Source: Endozoicomonas acroporae
GTDB taxonomy: Bacteria > Pseudomonadota > Gammaproteobacteria > Pseudomonadales > Endozoicomonadaceae
Direction: 5' to 3'
DNA length: 47,658 bases
Assembly (NCBI RefSeq): GCF_002864045.1
Contig: NZ_PJPV01000084.1
Span: forward strand, 1-47,658
Positions 37,323 to 45,832 of the stretch are shown in pieces; position 1 is the first letter of the stretch, and each line of letters starts with the position of its first letter. A model generated the notes under the pieces. It did no database searches. It saw only the letters and a list, made by a program, of their open reading frames with translations, and was not told the DNA's origin. The translations under genes and the position numbers were made by a program.

Positions 37323-38108
37323 GTGAACCCAGTTAATCAAGTATCCACTACGATAAGTTCGACAAATTCCAAATATCCTCAGCCATCATCGGTTGAAGAT
37401 AAATCATCGGTTGAAGATAAAGAAACACCGGTAAAACAACTATCGAATACAAATTTAAAGGTAAATATCAAGCATCCCCCGGAACAATGTGCCCAAGCCA
37501 GTGATTACACGTTTCGACAAGTTGCAATAACTGCAACTGCGCAAACCAGGCTGGTAAATTCTACAGGCTTTACTCTACAGCCCGGCCCCCCCCCTGAAAC
37601 AACACCAGTAACTGAGGTTTTGCCAGGCAAAAATCAGCAATTACATGGAATCTTTGAGTTAATCAACCAGCGGCTGACTTATATGGAAGATGTAGCCTTA
37701 TTCAAGGACAGGGAGAATCGGGCTGTTGAAGATTTAACCAGAGAAAAAATGGTGCTTGAGAAGGCCATGTCTGATGCTAAAAATGCTGGTTTAGACCCGA
37801 ATTCCATGGAACATTTTTTTCAGGCACAGATGAATGCGGCCAAGGCTATTCAATATGGATATATTAAGCAATGGTCCTCTGCCAGGCCAGCAAATAAAAA
37901 ACACCGTGACCTGTATTCTGAGGTCAGACCCAGGCTGATAGAGCTTGGTAAACAGATCGTGATTCAAATCAGCGCATATCTTAAAAATGGAGGAAAGTTT
38001 GATAATAACATGCAGCAAGACTTTGTCAGGTTAGTAAATGCAACGCACCTGTCCGAAGACGACAAAGAAAAAATGTTTGAATGTCTTCAGAGGATACGTG
38101 TGATTTAA
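37323..38108 (+). CDS. Chorismate mutase (AroQ-gamma class) with effector-like leader
   Basis: The protein has 261 residues from a GTG. Residues 1-107 are the polar Ser/Pro/Thr-rich leader shared with the flanking genes. Residues 108-261 are an all-helical AroQ-gamma chorismate mutase, which converts chorismate to prephenate. It has I-N-Q-R-L (R117), L-F-K (K128), V-E-D-L-T-R-E (R140), then Q-A-Q-M-N-A-A-K-A-I-Q-Y (Q177). These match the catalytic Arg, Lys, Arg and Glu/Gln of the secreted enzymes of Mycobacterium and enterobacteria. Usual AroQ-gamma enzymes have a Sec signal; this one has none. No aro or phe/tyr genes are near. Export as an effector is inferred from the shared leader. The full catalytic set suggests an active enzyme. 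Confidence 0.85.
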   Translation: MNPVNQVSTTISSTNSKYPQPSSVEDKSSVEDKETPVKQLSNTNLKVNIKHPPEQCAQASDYTFRQVAITATAQTRLVNSTGFTLQPGPPPETTPVTEVLPGKNQQLHGIFELINQRLTYMEDVALFKDRENRAVEDLTREKMVLEKAMSDAKNAGLDPNSMEHFFQAQMNAAKAIQYGYIKQWSSARPANKKHRDLYSEVRPRLIELGKQIVIQISAYLKNGGKFDNNMQQDFVRLVNATHLSEDDKEKMFECLQRIRVI

Positions 38109-38171
38109 AACTGATTGATTGACGGCTTACATTAAAAGGATTTTATTAAGCCGAAGATGACTTGAAATCCA

Positions 38172-38211
38172 GAAAAATTATTACAACCGCTAAGACAAAG
38201 GATTAAAAGTT
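38172..38211 (+). promoter_or_regulatory. Conserved upstream box, gene C of the trio
   Basis: GAAAAATTATTACA starts 40 bp before the GTG, with ACAAAGG as the ribosome site. The preceding 40 bp also match the region before gene A. Confidence 0.5.
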
Positions 38212-39483
38212 GTGAACAAAATTAATCATCCCCCCCCTATTGCAGGTCAGACAAAGTCATCTTCATTGCCCCCTCAGCCATCATCGGTTGAACATCAGAA
38301 AATACCGGTAAAACAGTTATCGAATCGAAATTTAATGGTCAATATCCAGCATGCCACCGGTAATTCCCCTGAACAATGCACTCAAGCCGATAATGGCGCA
38401 CTTAGGAAAATAGCAGTCACTGCTGACAAAAGGCTGGAAAATCACCTGGACCATCCTCTGCAGTCCAGCAAGATGCCTGAAAAAACGCCAGAAACTGAGG
38501 TTTTGCCAGTAAAAAATGAACAGTTGCTGTCACCTTTGCTGATTCGGCCGGAAAATTCCAATCATCTGGTTAAAAGAGATAATTGGCTTCCATATGGTGA
38601 TCCAGATGTTTTTAACTCAGAATTCAGATTATTTATTGACCGGGTAAAAGACAGTATTATTAAAAGGACAATCACCGCTGAAGAGTTAATTAAGAAAGCA
38701 ATTAATACTCGTAAACACATTGAGATTACCAGAAATAATGAGTGTGCTGAAGAATTTGACCTTCTTCGTAATAATCTGCAATCAGTGAGTAATTATCCCA
38801 TTTGTACCCACACCCCACTAAAATCTACTTATTCCTTTGCTAAACAACGTGCGGTTGCACTGACCTACAATAAATCCTTTATCAATCAAAAAACCAAGGC
38901 AGGAGAAAGGTTTATTAATCACATCTCTGACAAATATAAACTAAACCCCCTTAAAATTGCTCATATACATTATGGCGTGGTTGTGGGTAATGCAGGAGAG
39001 AATAAGGTTTATCTAACCCAAATAGTGACCAGCCCTAGAATCAAGAATTATGGAATTGAATATTTTTTTGGTGACTGTTATTTGCATTATGTTGGCAAGA
39101 ATAAGCGCTCTGCTTTAATTATCCATACGGATCCTGATCAACTGAATCCAGGGTTACAGCATGTTCAGGGTTTAATTGATCAGGCGATGGCTGGCGACCT
39201 TTCGGTAATCCCTCGCATTCACTGGTGGTATGTGCACTTGGCACCAACGGTCAGAGGACCCGGTGGTACTGTAGAAATGATCATTCATGCACTGTGTGCT
39301 GCCAAAGGGTACTACCTACCCGGTTGGGCAAAAGGTATAGCGCCTTCCTTTGAGGTACTGGTGGAACCGAATGAAGACGCCTTTTGTCAAAACTACCATC
39401 AATTATTTGAGGCTCATCAGGAGGCATTACAAATGCTGTTTACCAATAGGGGCGATTCAACCATCAGTTCTTCTGCTGGATAG
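38212..39483 (+). CDS. Effector-like protein C of the leader-sharing trio
   Basis: The 423-residue protein starts with GTG and is a paralogue of gene A along its whole length. The leader (P-V-K-Q-L-S-N, then P-E-Q-C, then T-E-V-L-P-V-K-N) is closer to that of the chorismate mutase gene in places. The C-terminal domain holds I-H-W-W-Y-V-H-L-A-P-T-V-R-G-P-G-G and E-M-I-I-H-A-L, nearly identical to gene A, while residues of about 130-280 have diverged more. Strong conservation of the C-terminal 110 residues points to the active or binding site. The DNA after its stop resembles that after gene A, up to the MITE. Confidence 0.75.
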   Translation: MNKINHPPPIAGQTKSSSLPPQPSSVEHQKIPVKQLSNRNLMVNIQHATGNSPEQCTQADNGALRKIAVTADKRLENHLDHPLQSSKMPEKTPETEVLPVKNEQLLSPLLIRPENSNHLVKRDNWLPYGDPDVFNSEFRLFIDRVKDSIIKRTITAEELIKKAINTRKHIEITRNNECAEEFDLLRNNLQSVSNYPICTHTPLKSTYSFAKQRAVALTYNKSFINQKTKAGERFINHISDKYKLNPLKIAHIHYGVVVGNAGENKVYLTQIVTSPRIKNYGIEYFFGDCYLHYVGKNKRSALIIHTDPDQLNPGLQHVQGLIDQAMAGDLSVIPRIHWWYVHLAPTVRGPGGTVEMIIHALCAAKGYYLPGWAKGIAPSFEVLVEPNEDAFCQNYHQLFEAHQEALQMLFTNRGDSTISSSAG

Positions 39484-39532
39484 AAGGTTTACGACAATAT
39501 TTTGCTATGCTTACCGGTTGTGTAAACACTCT

Positions 39533-39706
39533 CTTAGGGTAGACATTAAGCGTCTACTCCCCTCTTCGGGAAGTTAAAGATGGAACCACGAAGGACACAA
39601 AGAGCACAAAGAAGAGATTTTCTTTTCCTTCGTGCTCTTTGTGTCCTTCGTGGTTCCATTCAAAAGCCATTGAAAATGGAGGGGTAAGCTTAATGTCCAC
39701 CCTAAG
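39533..39706. mobile_element. 174-bp MITE with 10-bp target duplication
   Basis: The terminal inverted repeats are CTTAGGGTAGACATTAAGC at 39533-39551 and the complement of CTTAGGGTGGACATTAAGC at 39688-39706. Inside, 28-bp perfect arms (39580-39607 and 39632-39659) flank a 24-nt loop, so the element folds into a long hairpin. TAAACACTCT flanks it directly on both sides (39523-39532 and 39707-39716). The paralogous site at about 37067-37076 has one copy and no element, showing the empty site. It encodes no transposase. Confidence 0.9.
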
Positions 39707-39731
39707 TAAACACTCTACCTGTCAGACCGGT

Positions 39732-40463
39732 ATGGCTGCCATGAAAAACACCCCTCTCTCCCTGGAAAATTATCAACGTCCTGTTCTGAATATGCCTGAT
39801 GGTGCTGAAAAAATCCTGCTGCATTCCTGCTGTGCCCCCTGCGCCGGTGAAGTAATGGAAGCGATTCAGGCATCGGGTATTGAGCAGACCGTATTCTTTT
39901 ACAACCCGAACATCCACCCGGCTGAAGAGTACCGGCTGCGCAAGGATGAAAACAAACGGTTCTGTGACAAACTCAATATTCCGTTTATTGATGCTGATTA
40001 TGATACCGACAACTGGTTTGCCCGCACCCGGGGCCTGGAAAATGAGCCGGAACGGGGCAAACGCTGCACCGTCTGTTTTGATATGCGCTTTGAACGAACC
40101 GCCCTTTATGCTTATGAACACCACTTTACGGTGATCTCCAGCACACTGGGTATTTCACGCTGGAAGAACATGGAACAGATCAATGACTGCGGCATCCGCT
40201 CTGCCGGGCATTACCCCGGTGTTTCCTACTGGACTTACAACTGGCGTAAACAAGGGGGCAGCCAGAGAATGATTGAGCTGTCCAAGCGGGAAGCGTTCTA
40301 TCAACAGGAATACTGCGGTTGCGTATACAGCCTGAGGGACACCAACCGCTTCCGAATGGCCCGGGGACGCAACCGGATAAAAAGACTGGTGAATTTTTAC
40401 GGCCAGAGTAACAATGCGCAGGACGGGAAAGAGGACTGTGCTATTATCGCTAAATCTTCGTGA
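39732..40463 (+). CDS. queH: Epoxyqueuosine reductase QueH
   Basis: The protein has 243 residues from the ATG at 39732. QueH reduces epoxyqueuosine to queuosine in tRNA, the last step of the pathway, and replaces QueG. The Cys sites are present: S-C-C-A-P-C near residue 34, C-T-V-C-F-D-M-R in the middle, and Y-C-G-C-V-Y-S near the end. They bind an iron-sulfur cluster and a second metal site. Upstream in-frame codons to 39639 run through the MITE and are not real coding sequence. The duplicate at 37098 keeps the same M-A-A-M-K-N start. The MITE lies 25 bp upstream and may disturb its promoter. Confidence 0.93.
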   Translation: MAAMKNTPLSLENYQRPVLNMPDGAEKILLHSCCAPCAGEVMEAIQASGIEQTVFFYNPNIHPAEEYRLRKDENKRFCDKLNIPFIDADYDTDNWFARTRGLENEPERGKRCTVCFDMRFERTALYAYEHHFTVISSTLGISRWKNMEQINDCGIRSAGHYPGVSYWTYNWRKQGGSQRMIELSKREAFYQQEYCGCVYSLRDTNRFRMARGRNRIKRLVNFYGQSNNAQDGKEDCAIIAKSS

Positions 40464-40493
40464 AAACCATCCGCCAAATAATGTCGACTATTT

Positions 40494-42416
40494 ATGGATT
40501 GCATAAAAAGTAGTTCCGGCCATGCACTTTCATCAACACCAGTTCAATCTCAATATGGGACACGAAGTGGTATCAGCACGCGTAGGGACGCCATTGTTCG
40601 TGACAAGGATGAGCTTTCGTTATTGCTCGATTTACCCTTTGAAATACAAGCCAAAATTTATACCTATTTGCAGACTCGTGATATTGCCCGTTTAACACAG
40701 GTGAATTCATGCATTTACAACACGCTCAAAAAAGATGCATCAATGATAAGGGCGTGGTATCGCCAGATTGCCTCATCACACCTGGCCATTACGGAAACAA
40801 TCCTCACTGCAAAAAATAAAGGTCAACTCGAGAATTGGTTGAGCCGTTTTACAAAGGATAAGGCATTAGTCAAGTCAATTATGGATCGCCAGGCGTGTTT
40901 TTATTTTCCTGCTCTGTTCTTTTCCACTCTCACTAAACTGATGTGTCAATGTAAAGCATTTAAATTAGAGACTTTAGCCAGCATCCCCTGTAATAGTTTA
41001 AAGGACTTAGCTGCCTTCAGCGCCGATGGACGCCACCTGGTGATCGCCTGTGACTCTGGAACCTGTAAAATCTATGGCCAGGAGAGCGATGAATCATGGG
41101 TAGCAAAAAGCACTATCTCCCATGATAAGCAAGTCAGATTAGTCACCTTCAGTGCCAATAGCCGCTATGTAGTGACCGCAGGTATGGATGGCAATGCGAA
41201 AATTTATGGCAAGAAGGACGAACAATCATGGGAAGAAAAAACCACTATTTCCCACAGTCACTGGGTCCGCTCAGCCACCTTCAGCCCCGATAGCCGCCAT
41301 GTGTTGACCTACAGTGACGACGGCAAAGCGAAAATCTATGGCAAGAAGGACGATGGATCATGGGAAGAAAAAGCCACTATTTCCCATGATGATAGAGTCA
41401 ATTTTGCCACCTTCAGCAAAGATGGTCGCTATGTAGTAACCACCAGTTGGGATCAGAGGGCAAAAATCTATGGCCTGACAGACGATGGGACATGGGCAGA
41501 AGAAGCCATCATTCCACATGATGAAATTCTCTACACAGCCACCTTCAGCCCCGATAGCCGCTATGTGGTGATCGCCAGCCTGGATAGCAAAGCGAAAATC
41601 TATGCCAGGAAGGACGATGGGTCATGGCTGGAAAAAGCCATTATTTCCCATTTTGTCTCGGTCACCTTCAGCTCTGATAGTCGCCATGTGGTGATCATCA
41701 GAAAAAATGGAAAAAATGGCAGTGCAACAATCCATAGACTGGATGCCGATGGGTCATGGGAAGAAAGAGCCATCATTTCCCACAATGGAAAGGTTAACTC
41801 AGTCAAATTCAGCCCCGATAGTCGCTGTTTTTTAATGACCTCCAGTGACGATGGCAAGGTGATAATCTCTGGCCAGGATAAAGACGGATCATGGAAAGCA
41901 AAAGCCATCATTTCCCATGACAAGACAGTCTGCTCAGCCAAATTCAGCGCCGATAGCCGCCATGTGGTGACCGCCAGTTCGGATGGCAAAGCGAAAATCT
42001 ATGGCAAGAAGGACGATGGATCATGGGAAGAAAAAAACATCGTTCCCCATAACAAAAGTGTCTACTATGCCACATTCAGCCCCGATAGCCGTCATGTCAT
42101 CACCTGCAGCATAGATCACACGGTGAAAATCTATGGCCTGACGAACAATGGATCATGGAGAGAAAAAGCCGTCATCTCCAATGGTAAGGATATTAGATTA
42201 GCAACCTTTAGCGTCGATGGCCGCCATGTGGTCACTGCCAGTTTCGATGGAACAGTGAAAGTTTATGGTCTGAACAGCGATGGATCATGGGAAGAAAAAG
42301 CCACCACTTCCCATCATAGTGCAATCATATCAGCCATCTTTAGCATCAATGGCCATGTGTTGACCATCCATGGCGATAACACAGCGAAGATCACTGAACT
42401 ACGGATGTATGACTGA
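40494..42416 (+). CDS. F-box protein with eleven WD40-like repeats
   Basis: The protein has 640 residues. Residues 43-88 match an F-box (L-L-D-L-P-F-E-I-Q-A-K-I-Y-T-Y-L-Q, then L-T-Q-V-N-S-C-I-Y, and a Trp near the end). Residues of about 165-635 hold eleven WD40-like units of about 43 residues, with F-S-P-D-S-R-H-V-V-T, D-G-K-A-K-I-Y-G and D-G-S-W-E-E-K. The order F-box then WD40 is that of eukaryotic FBXW substrate receptors of SCF ubiquitin ligases. No Sec signal is seen. The likely role, by inference, is a secreted adaptor that joins the host SCF through SKP1 and directs a target for ubiquitination. The repeats are closely similar at the DNA level, which suggests recent expansion. Confidence 0.85.
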   Translation: MDCIKSSSGHALSSTPVQSQYGTRSGISTRRDAIVRDKDELSLLLDLPFEIQAKIYTYLQTRDIARLTQVNSCIYNTLKKDASMIRAWYRQIASSHLAITETILTAKNKGQLENWLSRFTKDKALVKSIMDRQACFYFPALFFSTLTKLMCQCKAFKLETLASIPCNSLKDLAAFSADGRHLVIACDSGTCKIYGQESDESWVAKSTISHDKQVRLVTFSANSRYVVTAGMDGNAKIYGKKDEQSWEEKTTISHSHWVRSATFSPDSRHVLTYSDDGKAKIYGKKDDGSWEEKATISHDDRVNFATFSKDGRYVVTTSWDQRAKIYGLTDDGTWAEEAIIPHDEILYTATFSPDSRYVVIASLDSKAKIYARKDDGSWLEKAIISHFVSVTFSSDSRHVVIIRKNGKNGSATIHRLDADGSWEERAIISHNGKVNSVKFSPDSRCFLMTSSDDGKVIISGQDKDGSWKAKAIISHDKTVCSAKFSADSRHVVTASSDGKAKIYGKKDDGSWEEKNIVPHNKSVYYATFSPDSRHVITCSIDHTVKIYGLTNNGSWREKAVISNGKDIRLATFSVDGRHVVTASFDGTVKVYGLNSDGSWEEKATTSHHSAIISAIFSINGHVLTIHGDNTAKITELRMYD

Positions 42417-42739
42417 TTGTTTGCTGTCAATTCTGTGGTTAGAAGTTGTCGCATAATTACAATTCGCTCCTACACGAAGCGAGTTGTTATTCTAAAACCG
42501 ACTCTAAGGAATTGTCCCGGAATAACTTCCCTTTTTGCCACGGAGACACGGAGTCACAGAGGAAAAGATTTTTTCTTTTCTCCGAATGATTTTATCAAGT
42601 GGCTTGATAATCTATGGAAGCAACGGGAAACTTATCTTTTCTACCAGCATTGGCCAGAGCATGTACAGTGGGCTCGGCGTGAAAATGCGCGCCTGGAACA
42701 ATCTCTCCATCTCATAACAGCAGGTATGATCTGCGGCAG
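42417..42739. other. Intergenic stretch with a decayed repeat element
   Basis: TAAGGAATTGTCCCGGAATAACTTCC at 42505-42530 matches the left border of the element at 20151 with two differences. It is followed by a C-C-A-C-G-G-A-G-A type repeat and a small hairpin (GAAAAGA and TCTTTTC) near 42563-42585. Short frames here have no coding support. Confidence 0.5.
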
Positions 42740-43081
42740 GTGGCGATTCCGGCGGGAATGACGCTGCTGGAAAAGATGCAGTACGAACATGACCCATCAC
42801 TGCTGAGCCCGGCAACAAAACTGGCATTGGAACAAGAGATACAGCGGCTGAAGAGCGAAGGTATACGGATGAATCCGGGCACCTTGACGCAGAAAACACT
42901 GGCTTCGAAGGAAGCCCAAAAAGTGCTGAAGAAACGTGGTATTGCCGTGGTCAGAGAGAAGCGCCCCTACTTCACCAACAATGACCACCCGGGAGAATGG
43001 CCAATGCTGGTGCCAAAGAAGATAGTGAAGCTTGATACCCGGCAGAATGCACCAGCGGGGAGGGGACATACAATCCTTTGA
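42740..43081 (+). CDS. Hypothetical protein, possibly a fragment
   Basis: This 113-residue frame starts with GTG. It has a helical, charged middle (L-A-L-E-Q-E-I-Q-R-L-K) and a basic second half (A-Q-K-V-L-K-K-R-G-I-A-V-V-R-E-K-R-P). No family is recognised. It has no clear ribosome site and follows a repeat-derived stretch, so it may be the 3' part of a broken gene. Confidence 0.4.
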   Translation: MAIPAGMTLLEKMQYEHDPSLLSPATKLALEQEIQRLKSEGIRMNPGTLTQKTLASKEAQKVLKKRGIAVVREKRPYFTNNDHPGEWPMLVPKKIVKLDTRQNAPAGRGHTIL

Positions 43082-43260
43082 TCAGTTGCAGAGTTCATCA
43101 AAATAACGGATTCTGAACATAATTATCGAAACCAGAGCGTTTCTGAGAACATCTGCAATCCCGTCGAGCTGTTCTATTCCGCTTTCCTGTCAGGCCGATA
43201 AAACCCGGAATACATCGCTCATTTTTTCTACTTATTAACACCGTTATCGGGCTACAAACT

Positions 43261-44514
43261 ATGATACGTTTTGTTGCGCCACTGTCAGGCATGTTTATTT
43301 TCGCTTTGGCCAGCGGATACCTGACGACTCTGATTCCCCTGAGAATCAATGCGACAGATGGCAATGACTTTCTGGCCGGCCTTATGGGTACCGCCTACTA
43401 CCTGGGATTACTGGCCGGATCATTTCGCTCAGAAAGCATTGTTTGCCGGGTAGGCCATATTCGCTCCTTTGCCTGCTTTATGGCGTTGCTCTGTGCCACC
43501 GTACTGAGCCTGGCACTGTCGGAGAATACCACCAGCTGGCTGGTACTGCGCTTCCTTAATGGCATGGCGGTGGCGGGCATATTTGTTGTGGTTGAGTCAT
43601 GGCTGCTCTGTGAAAGCGACAGCGCCAACCGGGGCAGAGTACTGTCTTTCTACATGGTGTCACTCTATGGTGCCAACGCTATCGGACAGCTGTTTGTCGG
43701 CTTCCTGGATAGCAGTAGTCTGATGCCGTTTATCCTGATCGGGATTCTGCTGTCATTATCGATCTTCCCACCGGCCATGACCCGAATCCCGACACCGGAA
43801 ATTGAAGAGGCTTCTACCCTGGGATTCAGAAAGCTGTTTGAACTGACACCCTCCGGAGTACTCGGCTGTTTTGCCGGTGGCCTGGTACTGGGTGGTTTGT
43901 ATTCAATGTTGCCCATCTACCTGGCCGACCTCAGCGGCAGTGATGATCACACCGTAGCGCTCTTTCTGGCCATCACCATGATTGGCGGCATGGCACTGCA
44001 ATTTCCGGTGGGCTACCTGTCCGATATGATCGATCGGCGTAAAATGTTGATTCTGGTTGCCCTGGCTGGCTGTGCTATTTGCTTTGCCCTGATCCTCAGT
44101 TCCCACGAGAGCTGGCTGTATTATCCAGCACTGTTTCTGTTTGGCGGCGCTACCTTCACACTCTATCCACTGGCCATCAGCCACGGCTGTGATCACATGC
44201 ACCCGGATGATATTGTTGCCGGCACCCAGGGACTTCTGCTGGCCTACAGCCTTGGTGCGTGTATCGGCCCGATCTTCGCTTCACTGTTTATGAGCCATAT
44301 TCCTGAAGGCCTGATGCTGTATTTCATCACGGTGATGGGCGCTACCGGTCTTTTCTTCCTGATTCGGATGGCTTACCGTCCTGCGATCTACACCAGCGAA
44401 GAGCAGCACTTTATTCCAGTACCCCGAACAACACCCATTGTTGCGCAGATTGACCCACGTTCTGATGCCGAGGAGTTCCTGGAAAGCGAAGATACGGCTA
44501 AACCGGCAAGCTGA
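43261..44514 (+). CDS. MFS transporter, YcaD-like
   Basis: The 417-residue protein has about twelve membrane segments in two halves of six. It starts with a YcaD-type N-terminus (P-L-x-G-M-F-I-F-A-L-A-S-G-Y). It has V-E-S-W-L in the first half, and the conserved R-G-R-V-L-S-F-Y and G-Y-L-S-D-M-I-D-R-R-K segments after helices 4 and 8. YcaD relatives are inner-membrane permeases with unknown substrates. The C-terminal 35 residues are polar. It is a single gene, flanked by debris on its right side. Confidence 0.87.
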   Translation: MIRFVAPLSGMFIFALASGYLTTLIPLRINATDGNDFLAGLMGTAYYLGLLAGSFRSESIVCRVGHIRSFACFMALLCATVLSLALSENTTSWLVLRFLNGMAVAGIFVVVESWLLCESDSANRGRVLSFYMVSLYGANAIGQLFVGFLDSSSLMPFILIGILLSLSIFPPAMTRIPTPEIEEASTLGFRKLFELTPSGVLGCFAGGLVLGGLYSMLPIYLADLSGSDDHTVALFLAITMIGGMALQFPVGYLSDMIDRRKMLILVALAGCAICFALILSSHESWLYYPALFLFGGATFTLYPLAISHGCDHMHPDDIVAGTQGLLLAYSLGACIGPIFASLFMSHIPEGLMLYFITVMGATGLFFLIRMAYRPAIYTSEEQHFIPVPRTTPIVAQIDPRSDAEEFLESEDTAKPAS

Positions 44515-44560
44515 GGAGCTGCCTTAAATCACTTCCATATTTCAATAAGGAATTAATGGA

Positions 44561-44806
44561 ATGGTTCGCCCCCACGGCATACCCTCCAGCTTTAACGTGA
44601 GCGCCAACCCGGGTGGCCCAGGTCACGAATGGATAAAAAAGCGATCGCAGTGGTTCAAACGCTACAACGTACTGCCCTCGGAATTTTTAAGCGTTATTCA
44701 GAGCTGGGATACCGCTTATAAACCAGAACAGGTGAATGACCCGAGTGTCTGCACCACCCGGGGTTACGGTGCAGTCAGACGGAGTAATGATTTTCGAGGT
44801 TATTAA
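44561..44806 (+). pseudogene. Internally deleted phage terminase large subunit remnant
   Basis: The 81-residue frame joins two separate parts of a phage terminase large subunit: an ATPase-side piece (N-P-G-G-P-G-H-E-W-I-K-K-R) and the start of the nuclease domain (V-I-Q-S-W-D-T-A-Y-K, then N-D-P-S-V-C-T-T). The Walker A and B motifs and the rest of the nuclease are missing. Normal length is about 450-550 residues. It marks the left edge of a decayed prophage. Confidence 0.75.
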
Positions 44807-44871
44807 GTGCTATTGTTGATGGATTGGCTACAATACACACAAACAGAAAAAAACATACACACAGGCGAGCC

Positions 44872-45069
44872 ATGAGAACCAATATTGTTATTGATGATGA
44901 ACTGATGCAGGAAGCATTAAATGCCAGCGGACTGACGACCAAGAAAGAAGCGGTAGAGGCGGGTCTGAAAGCACTGATACAGCTGAAAAAGCAGGAAAAA
45001 ATCAGAGAGTATCGTGGCAAGCTGAACTGGGAAGGCGATCTGGATGATATGAGAACCGACAAATGGTGA
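44872..45069 (+). CDS. vapB: VapB-type antitoxin
   Basis: The protein has 65 residues from the ATG at 44872, with AGGCGAG just upstream. The N-terminal R-T-N-I-V-I-D-D-E-L-M is a ribbon-helix-helix DNA-binding strand and helix, followed by T-K-K-E-A-V-E-A-G-L-K-A-L. It belongs to the VapB/DUF2191 family. The C-terminal half would wrap the toxin. Its stop overlaps the toxin start by 7 nt, so translation is coupled. It probably represses its own operon. Confidence 0.88.
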   Translation: MRTNIVIDDELMQEALNASGLTTKKEAVEAGLKALIQLKKQEKIREYRGKLNWEGDLDDMRTDKW

Positions 45070-45410
45070 TGGTAGATTCATCGGTCTGGATTGACTATTT
45101 CAATGGCATATCCACTGATGCCAGTGACTACCTGGATGCTGCATTAGGCCGACAGAACCTTATTATCGGCGACCTGATTCTTGCAGAAGTATTGCAGGGA
45201 TTCAGAAGTGAAAAAGATTTTAACAAGGCAAAGTCACTACTGACGTCACTGGACGTTCATAATCTACTGTCTCAGGACTTAGCCATCAAAAGTGCTTCCA
45301 ACTTCCGCTATCTCAGAAAAAGAGGTGTTACAGTACGCAAAACCATTGATGTGATGATTGCTACCTACTGTTTGGAACATGATATTACCGTTACTAAAAA
45401 CCTACGATAA
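45063..45410 (+). CDS. vapC: VapC-type PIN-domain toxin, C-terminus possibly truncated
   Basis: This 115-residue PIN ribonuclease has the first Asp in M-V-D-S-S-V-W-I-D, an acidic Glu in I-L-A-E-V-L-Q-G, and the third Asp in T-I-D-V-M-I-A. Relatives go on for about 15 residues with an H-x-D-x-D-F-D-type end. Here the frame stops right after T-V-T-K-N-L-R. The +1 frame across the stop reads Y-D-N-Q-D-Y, which resembles the lost motif, so a small frameshift may have cut the gene. The toxin may be weak or inactive. Confidence 0.85.
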   Translation: MVMVDSSVWIDYFNGISTDASDYLDAALGRQNLIIGDLILAEVLQGFRSEKDFNKAKSLLTSLDVHNLLSQDLAIKSASNFRYLRKRGVTVRKTIDVMIATYCLEHDITVTKNLR

Positions 45411-45832
45411 TCAGGATTATCTGGGTTTATCTACATCGTCAACGCCACCGCTTACCGTGGTAAGTCTTACGCAGCTCTTCTGTAGGGATTAGCGTCGGGC
45501 TGTAACGTGTCCCGACGGGGTTGCCTAGTCTTTTGTAATCAGTTTGCCACAAACTTGGTTTTCGTTAGTAGCAGGAAGTAATGTAGTAGCAACCGTTAAA
45601 TAAGGCAATAAAAAAGCAGATTAACCAAGATAATCATAGATTACTCGACACTGTTATTAGCCCTGCTCCATTCTGATCGGGACTTTTTGCCTTTTTCAGA
45701 GCATCTTGGGTTACAAATCCTACCATAGCCCGCCAGCTATTCGGCACCTTACAGCGGAATTTTTAGACCTGATAGAGAGTAAAATCCGTTGGCACACTCC
45801 TGTTGGTTAAAGTCATTTTTTGGTGTGTGAAC
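45411..45832 (+). other. Gene-less stretch inside the prophage remnant
   Basis: The frame from about 45434 to 45482 reads I-V-N-A-T-A-Y-R-G-K-S-Y-A-A-L-L then stop. This looks like phage debris but was not assigned. The rest is AT-rich, with stops in all frames. No RNA gene is recognised. Confidence 0.4.

Noticed and set aside
39639..39731. An earlier queH start that would add 31 residues
   Set aside because: Those codons lie mostly inside the MITE, so they are not ancestral coding sequence. The duplicated fragment supports the start at 39732.
42417..42761. A 114-residue plus-strand ORF after the F-box gene
   Set aside because: It runs through repeat-derived sequence, overlaps the element relic, and has no ribosome site or recognisable motif.
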